64,000 bases of DNA from Hyalella azteca (taxonomy: Eukaryota > Arthropoda > Malacostraca > Amphipoda > Hyalellidae). Below the pieces are notes generated by a model. The model worked only from the letters and a program-made list of their open reading frames with translations, was not told the origin of the DNA and ran no database searches. Shown here one piece after another: positions 1-13,400 of this stretch. Where the stretch lies: the NCBI RefSeq assembly GCF_000764305.2, contig NW_025931625.1:1-64000 (forward strand), read 5' to 3'. The stretch's first letter is position 1. The number at the start of each line of letters is the position of its first letter. The position numbers and the translations under genes are program-made.

Positions 1-1254
1 ACTCCGCACCACGCGACCTTGGCGCGCCGGAAGCTCGCAGCTTCCGCTTCTCGCGGCCGCTGTGCGTTGGAACTGCCCTGATATGGGCCACGTCTGGCCT
101 CCTAGTGAGGCCCTCATACGGGCCACGTCTGGCCTCCTAGTGAGGCCCTGTTAAGGCCACGTCTGGCCTCCTAGTGAGGCCCTGTTAGGGCCACGTCTGG
201 CCTAGTGAGGCCCTGTTAGGGCCACATCTGGCCTGAAAATGAGGCCTAGCGAGGTCTCATTTTCATGGCCAGGTCTAACTTGAAAATAAGGCTAAGTCAG
301 GTCTGGCCTCGCGAGCCCCTCAATAGAATATGGTAGTGAGACTACGGCCTTTACATCGTGGCGCGTTACTGAGTATGACCTAAAATTTTCCGTTTCACGG
401 AGTTTCGCCAAGGCAATTCAATCTCTATGTTACATATTGCTGCTTCAACATCGTGTTGTGTTACGCCTTAACATCGTGTCGTGTTACGCCTTAACATCGT
501 GCCGTGTTGCGCCTTCCATTGTGTCGTGCTACGCCTTAATATCGAGTCGTGTTACGCCTTAACATCATGTCGTGTTACGCCTTACCATCGTGTCGTGTTA
601 CACCTTAACATCGTGTCGTGTCACGCCTTAACATCGTGTCGTGTTACACCTTAACATCGTGTCGNTTGTGATGATGAATATCATCGTAATGATGAACATG
701 ATAGTAACATTTAGATGTTCTAAATCTAAAATAAATAACCCCCCACCCTCCCCCCAGAAGGCCCCGACGCAGAGCGGCTCGCTAGGCGGTCGTCCTACCT
801 GAAGGCGACGAGCAGCGAGTGGCGTGGTGACGAGTGGTGAGTGGTGACCAGTGGTGAGTGGTGACGAGTGGTGAGTGGTGACGAGTGGCTTGGAGACTTG
901 CAGTGAGTGGTGGAGCGTTGTAATTGATGAGTGGTGGTGTTTCGGCACTTTGAGTTTTGAATGGTGGTGTTTCGGCATGTTTTGAGTTTTGATGAATTTT
1001 TTTTTTTTTTGGAGACCAGTGGTGGATGTCAAAACGGTGGATGACACGGAGCTACGCAAAAGCTGTACTTACATTACACATCCTTGCTGCCTTTCTGTCC
1101 AGTCTATACCCTCGCTAAAATGCCTATTATGTCATGCATATGCTAATTAGGCAAGGGGAGTGATGGCAAGTTGTTGGTGATGAGTGCTTAGTAGTATCGA
1201 GTTATTAGTGTCGGAGCTAAACTTGGAATTTCTGATGGATCCTTCTCTCCCCAG
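1..1254. repeat. Intron or flank: three tandem arrays around a gap
   Basis: About 80-260 holds a ~35-bp array (core GGCCACGTCTGGCCTCCTAG). About 446-664 holds a 23-bp array (TTAACATCGTGTCGTG core), ending at the n at 665. About 815-905 holds a 17-bp GTGGTGACGAG array. No coding signal was found. Confidence 0.85.
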
Positions 1255-1414
1255 TCCACCCCCAGCTCCTCCAAGTCCTCCTCCAGCCCCACGAGTTCCT
1301 CCAGAAGCGTCAGCTCCAGTTGGGGAAGAGGGAGTGTCAGAGTCCTCCTCTCATCCCCAGGACGCCTCCGCTCATGGCGCCCTTCACTACAAGCTTGCCC
1401 TCCTCGATGGCAAG
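1255..1414 (+). CDS. ARHGAP21: RhoGAP exon: Pro-rich linker and first PH strand
   Basis: The frame reads a Pro-rich stretch and then HGALHYKLALLDGK, which fits the first strand of the ARHGAP21/23 PH domain (vertebrate form resembles EGWLHFKQxLTDKGK). The acceptor is CTCCCCAG before 1255, and the donor is GTGCTG at 1415, the same weak type used at 12438. The exon starts mid-codon (one base) and ends in phase 0, the phase needed by the next PH exon. Alternative frames also look Ser-rich, so the call rests on the last 14 residues. Confidence 0.6.
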
Positions 1415-4400
1415 GTGCTGGGGGATTCTAGGCCTATACTTTCAAAAAAAGTTAAGAGATCGTAAGTTCATCAGCCAATCATTGACGGGCTTTCAAGCAA
1501 AATCCACCCATCATAGACAAGAAAATTGAGCGTAAGTACTTACGTTAACTTTTGCGAATTTTGAAAGTATGGCCCCTGGGCTGCAGGCGTTGAGGCAGTG
1601 TAGGGATTAGGCAGGCTGTGTATAGGGGCAAGTAGGTTGTGTGGATATGTCGTGTGTAGAAGGCAGAGAGACCATGTGTAGGGAATTAGGTAGGCTGTTT
1701 ACAGGGGGAAAAAGGCCGTGTGAAGAGGGCAAGAAGCCATATGCGAGAGGAAGGTTGATTGTATGCCAAGGGCAAGTACGTCGTGTACAGGTGGATCCTA
1801 AATTTTTGGCCCGTGGCTTCGACCTGTAATCAAAGTGTTTGAAAAGGTTTGGTCAAAGGTCTGACGATTTTTTTCTACAGTGACTGACAATTTAATTGCT
1901 GACGACTAAGTTTCAAGCATGGTCGCTCATGCCTGTTAAAGTTGCTGGAATGTAATCTTTTTATGTAAACTTGCTAGAGAAGAAGACGAGTTGGGCTCTG
2001 CAAAGGCCGTCGAAAAAAATGGACACCCGAGTGTTCTTCAGTAATTGGAGGGTCTGGGGTGTGCTGTTCGTCTAGTGACTCTAGTCCCGAAACACTGACT
2101 GACAGGGTAAAAACTATTGCAGTTGGAGGCTCAAACTGAGGCGAAGTGAAAAAGCGAAGTTTTGGAGTGGAGAAGGAGTGTCACAGGGAACAGTGCTAAA
2201 ATCTATCTTAATCCTCATAGCTGATCTAAACTTGGGGCTGCGTCTGCGTTTGATTCGTCATTTGTGGGATAACTCGTTCGTGGTCTCGAAGTAATTATGA
2301 GTTCCGAGGCAACGTTCGTTGTCCTCATAACGTCAAAGGCAGTAAGATGCACCAATCAGATTAGGTAAATCTGACGGAGTTTAAACAGTGGAAGAGGCGC
2401 TCGTGGTATTCACTTTTGAGTTTTTGCCCTCTTCTATCTGAAGTTCTGTGGCCAGCGGTGGGTTGCGCTCATAGAAGGAGCAATGCCTGTAATTGTAGGT
2501 AGTCCGGCGCATGGTTGAACTACATAAGGTTGACCCACGAGAAGTTCCGTCAGTCAGGTCAGTTCAGATTTCTTGTTACGTCACGTAGATCTAGGAACGT
2601 AAACAAACCCGTCATTCCCATGACGGATTGGTTGACTGGTTTGATCGCATTTCGGTGATTGGTTAATGCACGTGACGTCACTGAGAGCAGTGACGTCACA
2701 GGCGAACAACGAACTACATCCGCAAAAATGTTCTTCTCATGGGTCAACCTTGTACAGTTCAACCATGGTCCGGCGCGCCATAACTTCTCGGATTAGCGGT
2801 GTTGTGGACGCGGGACTACCGGGAGAAGCTGAAGCACCTAGCTGAGACTGTTGGATGATATCTGGAATGGTCACAAACTTTGATTATGACGCATCGAGAA
2901 TTCAAAATTACCGCATTGAAAGGCGATTGAAACTGTTCAGAATACTCATTGTACAGCAGAGCTGTGGTCAGAGTTTATTCTCTGCTAGAGGGCTCTTTTT
3001 TTCCTTGGCGGGACTATGGCTATTCATTGGCTTACCGATACTGCTCAGAGGGGTAGACTATACCTTTGAGGCCTCCTAGAGACGGATCTTCAAGCATTAT
3101 CCCTGATCATCCCTTTCTGCCCAAGTACTATCAGCAAGAAGCAGGTAAGAGCCTCTTGCAACAGTTGGCCAAACTGAGAGCTTCAGTTAAACTGCTTTGC
3201 TGGTCCTTTGGGCCCGGGCGCCGTCTCTGCTGCATCGCGGGGTTACGGCAGGATGAAGTAACGTAAACTTAGCCGTTATCATTGATGTGTGCAGAGCTGG
3301 GCAGCACTGCTTTGAAACGTAGCGGCCACTACCTTAACCGCTACATGTCGCGCGCTACTGCCCACCTCTGGATGTGTGTAGCCGTTATCATCGATTTTTC
3401 TAATGCCTCTCTTCTGTCCTCCCTTCAGCGGGCTGTGGACCGATCCTGGAAGACAGCGTGGGGGCAGAATAGGCAGCGAAACTTTGGTGAGTATCAAAGC
3501 ATCACTATAGGCAAAGTTCTGCTACAATTTGCCTCGGACATCCGCCGGCAGCTGCAACGTTTTAAAAGTGCCTTTGCGTGGGGGGGCCCCCACAAAAAAG
3601 TAAAACGGAATGACTCTTTAAAAATATATTAATTTATCGAAAATATTTGTTCATAATTTGCTGGAGTGAACTCTAAGTCACTTACACAGTTCCGCAAGTT
3701 CGTTCATACTTCTGCGTCAATCCTCAAGTATTAGGTCACTAGTTTTCTCAACATTTCTTCAGAGCGGTAAGTGGAAGGACGAACTGAGCGAGGTTGGTAG
3801 TCAATTGACATTTCTCCCTTTTTTGGAGCGCGAAAACTCCACTGAAACTTGAGCTCTCCCCATAGCATAATCCTTGTAAGCTGTCTGTAGCATTTCATTC
3901 TCAGTTTTTTACGAAAAAAAAATTAGCTGGCAGCGCTTTGCTCACGAAAATCAGCCATCATCAAAAATGGACGAGCGCGCAATAGAAGTGTCACAAAAAA
4001 TTTGCGATAGCGAACCACGGCCTTCTAGAGCAGCAATGCGTGGCACATTACTGAGGAATGTCAGTAGAATATTCACGTAATGGGAGAATGCGGTACTAAT
4101 AAAACTTCACTCACCACGCAGGCAGTCCTTTTATGGGTCGCTCCTAAACGGGAAAAGTTTTAGCCGATAGTATTAGCGTCAGGTACTTTCCTCTTCTGTT
4201 TGCCGGCCGAAAACCTATGAACTAGGAAAGTGTTACAATTTACTGGCCAGTTTGGTTTCTGGCGACGGTCATTATTATGAAAAATCAAATAATTCGTCCG
4301 CGGCAATTTAACGGCATCTGTATATTCCTCTGTACATTGATTGTAAACTTCAGATCTCTTGCTTTTACGTACGAAAAGCATTGATGACGATTATAGTACA

Positions 4401-7400
4401 CTTCGGGAAATAGTTTAACAACGCTTAACTGCTCGCAACTTTTGGGGGCTTAGCTATGGCCTTATTTCGCGTCCGCGCGGCCACCTCGATGATCGTTGCG
4501 ACCGACGGCTCACGGCTGTGTTTGTTTAGTGTCGCCTCGCGCGCTGTCGAGTGAGGTTGTGCTGCGTCGCGGAGGATGTTGCATGACGTAGCCACTATGT
4601 GCACAGTTATTTATTCCAGTCCTGTTATTTTCGTGTCAGTGAATTTTAATTACCGCGTGTTTTGAATATATTATGTTAGCATATTAAGTGTATTGATGGT
4701 TGAAACAAACACATGTATCAGTATCGCCATGAAGTCTGCTTGTCTCTCAGCTGTGCGCCTAACTTCCATTAGAAATTTGGCGTTGCATTCACCAACATTT
4801 TAACAATGACCGTTAGTTCTAGGATTAATATGATGGTCCAGCACGTTAGGTATTCTATTCAATAATTCACTTTTAGTTATTGAGTGATTGTATAATAGAC
4901 ACAATGATGCCTGGCTACTGAAGTGTATTGTAGGAATGGAGTGTGAGGACACCTAAACATCTAATGTCGCAGTGAGAACGATCGCTCCGACGCGACGACA
5001 ATCGTCACGCGCTGGAGGAACGGAGTTATGTAGAGTAGACGACACGTGCTCGCCTTGTATCTCTCGCTCGCATCACACTCTCCTCGAGCCACATGCTGTA
5101 AATACACGCATTGTCACACACTCATGCTCTCATTCCTGCTGTCGGGTTTTCACCAATTCCTATCAATGAAGAACAAACATGTCTAGCTTTCTGAACGTAG
5201 CCCTGGATTATATGTCCATGGTGTGTGTGGCTCTGTGTACATTTAGCTACATAGATAGGATAATATAGCTTAGCTTTAAGCCTTAAACTGCGTTGAGATA
5301 ACAAATAGTTTATGTAAGGCTGATGTTAATGAGGTCAGCGTTAAATTAGCTAGTTTCCATCAGTCACGACCGAGTGCATCGAATGACGACACTCGAGGAC
5401 CCAAGCTCGACGTCATATTCTTTACTTCTTGTCGCCCGAAGTAAGACTAGGGAATACTGGAATATCAGCGATTTTTCTCCGTTGCAGATGAAGAGTTTGT
5501 TTGCGAGTATAGAAGCTTACGGAGTGTTAGTATTTAAAAATTTTTAGTGTCAGTGAGATAAAAGTGTCAAGTTTAGGCCATTCAATTAGTGAAAAAAGTG
5601 AGGCCAACATGGCGCGAGTGCGGCGCACGGTGGCCTGATCTCGACTTGCGTTGACCACGGCGGAAGCGTTATCTGGTGTAGGTGAGTGTCCTGCAACGTG
5701 GGGCTTACCTAGGCAACTGCCTTGCCTGGGCCGCGCTCATTGCAGACAAGGTCGTGCCTTGCTTTATCCATAGCACACTGGTCCCCTATATGTAAATAAA
5801 TTAAACTCAGGACATGATTTAAGAATTTATTAATTTACAAATTAAATATGACGGAATTGCGTAAGGGGAATGAGTAGGGTGCAAACTGGTCTGTGAAATG
5901 TTCACTGGCTTGCATGGTGTGCACTGTAGTGTATAGTGTACAAGGGTGTGTACTGTATATGGTGTACATTGGTAAACGAGGTGTGCCCTAGTGTATAAGG
6001 TGTTTGCTGGTATGTACGGTGTACACAGTTACACTGGTGTGTAAAATGTTCAGTGGTTTTGATGGTGTACAAGGATGTGTATTGTGTACGATGAACACTG
6101 GTATTCGAGCTGTGTAGCGCGCACTAGGCTGTTAATCTTTACTGGTGTGTACGGTGTACACGGGTGTTCAGTGTGTACGGTGTTCATTGGCGTGTACGAT
6201 AAGCACTAGTGTGTACGCCACTATACACTGCTGTACACACCACGGCGAGCAACGTGCGCGCCCGTAGCTCCCAGAGAGGGGTGAGAGGGAGGACAGTAGA
6301 GAGGGGTGAGAGGGAGGACAGTAGAGAGGGGTGAGGGGGAGGAGAGTAGAGAGGGGTGAGAGGGAGGAGAGTATAGAGAGGGGTGAGGGGGAGGACAGTA
6401 GAGAGGGGTGAGAGGAAAGAGAGCAGAGAGGGGTGAGAGGTAGGAGAATAGGTAGGGGAGCAGAGAGGGAGAGGGAGTGGAAGGTGGGACTCCCTATAAG
6501 TTTTAAGCGCTCCGCCGTTGTCTACATGGGCTACTTGTACTTCCCTAGGAATAACATTGTAATGCAAAGAACCGGTAAGAATAGCATAACAATTTTTAGT
6601 TTCGCTTTTCCCACATCATATACTTCATCACACACAACATCTCACACTTCAACACGCACGCCATTCAAACTTCACCCCCACTCCACATACAATCGCACAA
6701 TTTAGTTGTCCAATTCACCAAAAATATATCTTCACATTGCATCACACATTTCACTTCACGGCAGTTCACGCTTAATCATATTTCACAATACTATTCACTA
6801 CAGACTTCACTATATTTCACAAACTTCACCATCATACTTCACAGTGCACCACACTTCATTACGCTTCACCACACTTCATTTCGCTTCACCACACTTCATN
6901 CCACGCTGCAGCGCTGCTGCACCACACACATCACACCTCACAACATAATTCACCGCATACTTCGCCAAATATTTGTCACATTTCTGTTCACCTCTTACTT
7001 CGCTACATACTGTACCCCCAATCTGCACCACACTTCACCAAAAATTACATATACTTATATACCTACTTCACCACTCACTGCGTCACACGTCACACATCAT
7101 AACTTTTCACCTCACTTCACATCTCGTTAGACTTCACTCCACTTCATAGTTCATTACACTTCACTCTGCACTACATTCACACCTCATGACACTTCACACT
7201 TCACCACACTTCATACCTTATTACACTTCACTCTAGAACAAACTTTACACCTTACTACACTTCACCACACTTCACTCTGCATCACACTTCTCACCTTATT
7301 AGTTATTACACTTCACTTTTTACACCTCATTAGCCCTCACCACACTTCACACCTCATTAGCCCTCACCACACTTCACACCTCATTAGCCCTCACCACACT

Positions 7401-10400
7401 TCACACCTCATTAGCCCTCACCACACTTCACACCTCATTAGCCCTCACCACACTTCACACCTCATTAGCCCTCACCACACTTCACACCTCATTAGCCCTC
7501 ACCACACTTCACACCTCATTAGCCCTCACCACACTTCACACCTCATTAGCCCTCACCACACTTCACACCTCATTAGCCCTCACCACACTTCACACCTCAT
7601 TAGCCCTCACCACACTTCACACCTCATTAGCCCTCACCACACTTCACACCTCATTAGCCCTCACCACACTTCACACCTCATTAGCCCTCACCACACTTCA
7701 CACCTCATTAGCCCTCACCACACTTCACACCTCATTAGCCCTCACCACACTTCACACCTCATTAGCCCTCACCACACTTCACACCTCATTAGCCCTCACC
7801 ACACTTCACACCTCATTAGCCCTCACCACACTTCACACCTCATTAGCCCTCACCACACTTCACACCTCATTAGCCCTCACCACACTTCACACCTCATTAG
7901 CCCTCACCACACTTCACACCTCATTAGCCCTCACCACACTTCACACCTCATTAGCCCTCACCACACTTCACACCTCATTAGCCCTCACCACACTTCACAC
8001 CTCATTAGCCCTCACCACACTTCACACCTCATTAGCCCTCACCACACTTCACACCTCATTAGCCCTCACCACACTTCACACCTCATTAGCCCTCACCACA
8101 CTTCACACCTCATTAGCCCTCACCACACTTCACACCTCATTAGCCCTCACCACACTTCACACCTCATTAGCCCTCACCACACTTCACACCTCATTAGCCC
8201 TCACCACACTTCACACCTCATTAGCCCTCACCACACTTCACACCTCATTAGCCCTCACCACACTTCACACCTCATTAGCCCTCACCACACTTCACACCTC
8301 ATTAGCCCTCACCACACTTCACACCTCATTAGCCCTCACCACACTTCACACCTCATTAGCCCTCACCACACTTCACACCTCATTAGCCCTCACCACACTT
8401 CACACCTCATTAGCCCNAACATTGTGTCGTGTTACGCCTTAACATCGTGTCGTGTCACACCTTAACATCGTGTCGTGTTACGCCTTAACATCGTGTCGTG
8501 TTACGCCTTATCATCGTGTCGTGTTACGCCTTATCATATTGTCGTGTCACACCTTAACATCGTGTCGTGTTACGCCTTAACATCATGTCGTGTCACACCT
8601 TAACATCGTGTCGTGTTGCAGAGCACGGCCGAGGCGCCCGAGCTACGGCTGTGCGTGCAGGGCGCGGCCATCACGCATGCCGCGGACTACACGAAACGCC
8701 GCCACGTTCTACGAATCACGACGCCTGCCGGCACGCAGCTCCTGCTGCAGGCGGAGTCTGCCGTCTGCATGACCACCTGGCTGGGGCACCTGCAGCGCGG
8801 CGCTCTGCAGGTAGTGGCAACCGCAGGAGGTGACAGTTACAGGTGAAGTTAGTCGCTACGGGCGGTGACAGCTGCAGGTTCTTGCAAGCACTGCAATTAG
8901 GAGCAGGTGCTGCAAGTATAGGTATTAGCCAACTGTGTGGGGATCCACGTGAATGGGGCTCGGGATTGGAGGTAGAGGCGGGATGCCAGCCTGCTGTGAA
9001 GTAGCAGGCCGGTTATCGGACCAAATTGTGGCAGAGGGCCAATGCTGCAATCATGGAGTGACTGATGCTTTCGAAAGTTTTGAGAAGTACTTGAAGGAAG
9101 TACTGTATTGCTCGTGGTCCCAAGAACTTCCAAATGAGGAACTGATCCCGATGTAGGGACTTCGTTTACGAAATTATGACCAGTTTTCCTTTTTAACAGG
9201 GAAGAAAGTTCCCAGATCATGGGGGTAATATGGTTTCTTGATAGGATCGTCCGCCTGAGGCGAGGGGCGGAGGTATGTGCATAGAGGATAGTCGGGGTTA
9301 ACTGTTCGCAGAGATTGCTGTCAAGTTTCCGTTGTGTAGTCAAATGTTTCCGTGTTAAGAAGGGGGATAAGTTCTTTTTTGCATATAGCCAGGTGGAACC
9401 ACCCGTTTTCCCTCATGTGGGCCTGTATTAGTGTTAAGACTTTTAGATTTATAATTGGGAGTTATGCGGTTGTCACAGTTCATATTACCTCGCTGTGCGA
9501 CGAGTCTCTGGTTGCTGGATTAAATGGAGAGAGAAAATTCTTTTCGGGAACTATCAGGAATTTGGTTTTTAGTTGCCACGGAAAATACTATAAGGTTATT
9601 AAATATGATGGACCCAATTTAATAAATTCGTACATATTCAAGTATAAATTCTAAATAAATAATTTATGCTCCAAGGGAAAGAGAAAGATTTAAAGTTTTT
9701 TACATGTTTATAAATGTTCAATATGTCCCCCATCTGCTTATGATGTCCGAAACTTTTTGTATCAACTTCCTAAGCGTTGGGTAGGACGCATAGGAAATCA
9801 TAGGAAATGAAGATTTGGCTCTACACTTGTGACCACCGAGATCACCTGATCTCACCCCATGTAACTATTTCTTATGGGGTTACGTCAAGGAAGCTGTTTA
9901 CGTCTCGCCTTTACCAGCAACTCTGTTTACGTCTCGCCTCTACCAGCAACTCTGTTTACGTCCCGCCTCTACCAGCAACTCTGTTTACGTCCCACCTCTA
10001 CCAGCAACTCTGGTGGATCTGAAGAACCGTATCACTGCTACGGTGCACTCTGTAACAAGATATGCTTTCTTGTGTGTGGGACGAGTTTGGCTGCCGTTTA
10101 GATGTTTATTGTGCAGTACAAGTGGGATATATTGAACATTTATAAATATGTTAGAAAAACTCTGAATCTTCCTCCTTTCATTGGTGAATAAATATTTTAT
10201 TTTGAATTTATAGGTACTTGATCATTCATTTTAAAATAGCCCTGTATATATCCATCTTGGCATTACCTAGCATCTTCACGAAATAGAGGTCGGAGCAGCC
10301 TCAAATGCGGATTACCCAGCAGTTATCTCAGCCAGTTAGCTTTGCGAAAATTTACGTGGGAACGGAAGGATCGAGAGATTGAGATGTGTCTGATGATGGA

Positions 10401-13400
10401 AGTCAGATAAGGATAGATTGATTATCAAGTTTGAGGAAGATGATGAGTTAGAGGTTGGATGAGGAAGCGGGACCGTGGGTTGGGCATTCTTTCTTCAGTA
10501 TACCCGAAGAAAGAATCGTCAACGACAACCCTTGTGAGGTAGCTGGGGGTAGAGGTTGGTCATATTGAAGAAGAGCAGTTGGGCCAGGTTCTTTGCTGTT
10601 GTCGTTGTTGTTGTGGTCGTTGCTCTAGTTGTTGTTGTCGTTATGGTCGTTGCTCTAGTTGTTGTTGTCTTTATGGTCGTTTCTGTTGTTGCTGTTGTGA
10701 TCGTTGCTGTTTGCGTTGTAATGGATTTATATATCGTTCTTACGGTGGTTGTTTTGGTGGTTGCTGTTGTATCTGAAGATGTTGTTATTGTTGCTGCTGT
10801 CATTGTTGATGTTGTTGTCATTGATGAGTTTGCTGTTACTGTTGCTGTTTTTATTATTATTTGCTATTTGCGTACATCATTGTTGATAACTTCGTCTTTG
10901 CCGTTGTCGTTGTTGTTGTCTTTGCGTTGGTTTTTGTCATTGCCAATATTATCGTTGTTGTTTCCGTTTTTTCCTTATTTTTGTTGCTGCTGTTGCTGTC
11001 GTCCTTACCATAACCATTTCTGTTGTTGTTGCTGCTGTTGTCCTAACCATTGTTGTTGCCGTTGTTTTTGACGTTTTGCTCATTTTAAAATGAAAATAAT
11101 GGCAACTAATATCACTTTATCGTCAGGATGACGATGCGTTGTTCCCCTCTGGAGACCCGGAGACCCCCACTGGGGCTGAAGCCCCCTGGTCCCCCGACCC
11201 CCCAACTCTCGGTGGGAAGCACACTAGGAAGCCCGCTTCCCTCAGGGCCCACTCCCCCACTCCGCCCCCATCCTTCAATAGACGCAGCGCCCCAGCAGCC
11301 ACACCCACCACTCCCTCCGGTGAGTGTTGCAGGAGAGGTGGTGTTGCAGGAGTGTGAGTGTTGCAGAGGTAGTGGTTTTGCAGAGGTGGTGTTGCAGCGT
11401 TGGTGGTGTTGCAGGAGTGGTGGTGTTGCAGAGGTGGTGTTGCAGGAGTGGTGGTGTTGCAGGAGTGGTGGTGTTGCAGGAGTGGTGGTGTTGCAGGAGT
11501 GGCAGTGTTGCAGGCTTGGTGGTGTTGCAGGAGTGGCAGTGTTGCAAGAGTGGCAGTGTTGCAGGAGTGGCAGTGTTGCAAGAGTGGCAGTGTTGCAAGA
11601 GTGGCAGTGTTGCAAGAGTGGCAGTGTTGCAAGAGTGGCAGTGTTGTAACTCATGTCTCCTCCCCAGATCCCTCCTCGGGAAGGACATGGAAAGGGCTGC
11701 TCGGTAAGCGCCTGAAGAGAAACCAGGGGCCTGGGGCCACCACCTACCCTCCCGGGGCCTCCTTTGGAGTCCCTATTCCCCTCTGCCCCATGGTGAGGTC
11801 CCCAACAATAGCGCGCAGTGTAAGTCCTCATTGTAGCTTACAGTAAAGCCTACAATATGGACTCGTTTTTTAATTCTAAACAAAGTTAGTTTCATATTTT
11901 TACATATTCATATTACAACATGTACACTGAGCAGGCTCACGGGCCACGTACGGCACTCGTGCCATAAATTGACTACCACTTTTACTTAGTTAGTCCCGAA
12001 ATGTATCCCGTAATGTAACGTACAGAGTAGACTACAAAGTAACCCAGAGTGTAACCTACATTGTATATTATAGGTAGCACAGAGTGTAGCCTACACTGTA
12101 GCCCGGAGTGTAGCCTACACTGTCGCCCGGAGTGTAGCGTACACTGTTGCCCGCGGTTATTCCTACAGCGTAGCTAGCACAGAGTGTAGCCTACAGTGTA
12201 GCCCGGAAGGTAACATACAGTCTAACCCAGAGTGTAGCCTACAGTGTAGTCCGTATTGCAGAGCGAGCAACATGACGGCGCTGTACCGCTGGTGGTCGCA
12301 GCGTGCGTCGAGGTGGTGCAACTCAAGGGGTTGCGGTGCCAGGGGTTGTACAGGATTCCTGGTAACAAGGCTGCTGTAACCCACCTCACCGAGGCCTTAA
12401 ACCGCAACCCTACCCAAATCGACCTCACCGACCCAAGGTGCTTAGACTACCTGCTTTTCAGGTGGGGTCTGTCTTACCCTACAGGGGCGACCCACTGCCT
12501 CCTGAGTCCTGCCACTGACTGCGTTGTCGGCTTCAAAGAGTGTGTGCGTGTGCCATTGTTTGTATTGTGTGTGTGTGCCTTCGTTTGTATTGTGTGTGTT
12601 TTTTATGTACCTACTGCACTCTTAAATCGTGGGTGTAGGCACTGTAGTGGCCTCCTCTCTGGTGCCATTATTTCTTTCTTCTCTTTGTCTCTTCACGTCT
12701 CAAAGCTCAACAGCTCCAGTCCAAATCCACTCCTGTTCTCGGTGTGTGCCCTTCAAGTTTCCAGGATAGGCTACTTCATACTCTATACTAGGTTAAAACC
12801 CTACACCCAGTTACGAAGATATGCAGGTCGGCCGTCCATCAATCCATTGACTAAGTCGGCTGAGTGGTCGCCTTGACAAATTCATGTTTGACACCATCCT
12901 CCACCTCAACTGCATCTATGTGCTTTCTAGTGCAGTGAAGCTTATCACTAAAACGTCGTGGCTTTTCATTTTTGTTAGGACGCCGAGCTAACAGTCTCTT
13001 CCATGACCTCCCATGATTTCGCGGTCGAGAACGAAGACCACTTCTCCTTCTCCCATCACGACGAGGCCACTGACACCAAATATGCCAGACCTCTGCATAT
13101 TCTGGAGGCTATAATCGGATCTAATTTTTTCAAAGGAAGACTTCACAGCCCCCAAGAGAACTTGTTGACTTTACGAGAGTGCCAAGCGTTCTCTCTTGAT
13201 TTTCCGCCACACTGAGGTCGCGTGGAGCAGTGACAGGGTTCTGGCTACTTCATCTTTTCCAATTGCTTCTGGAGAAGCTCTGCTCGTCCACTCGCACCAC
13301 TCAGCTGCTGTCGGCCACGACAGTTACTTGCATTCATCGTGTTTACTTGAAGATGGCTCCGAATCCCGCCTGCTGCAACGGTCCTCTCCAGTGCGCCCAA

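Noticed and set aside
7321..8416. CRISPR-like regular array
   Set aside because: Units are contiguous 27-bp copies with no unique spacers, in eukaryotic DNA; this is a satellite.
10519..11071. Val-rich and Thr-rich ORFs
   Set aside because: Products of the GTT/GTC microsatellite.
11123..11846. Overlapping ORFs of 130-240 residues on both strands
   Set aside because: They read through the 17-bp minisatellite; only the RhoGAP exons within are supported by phase and homology.
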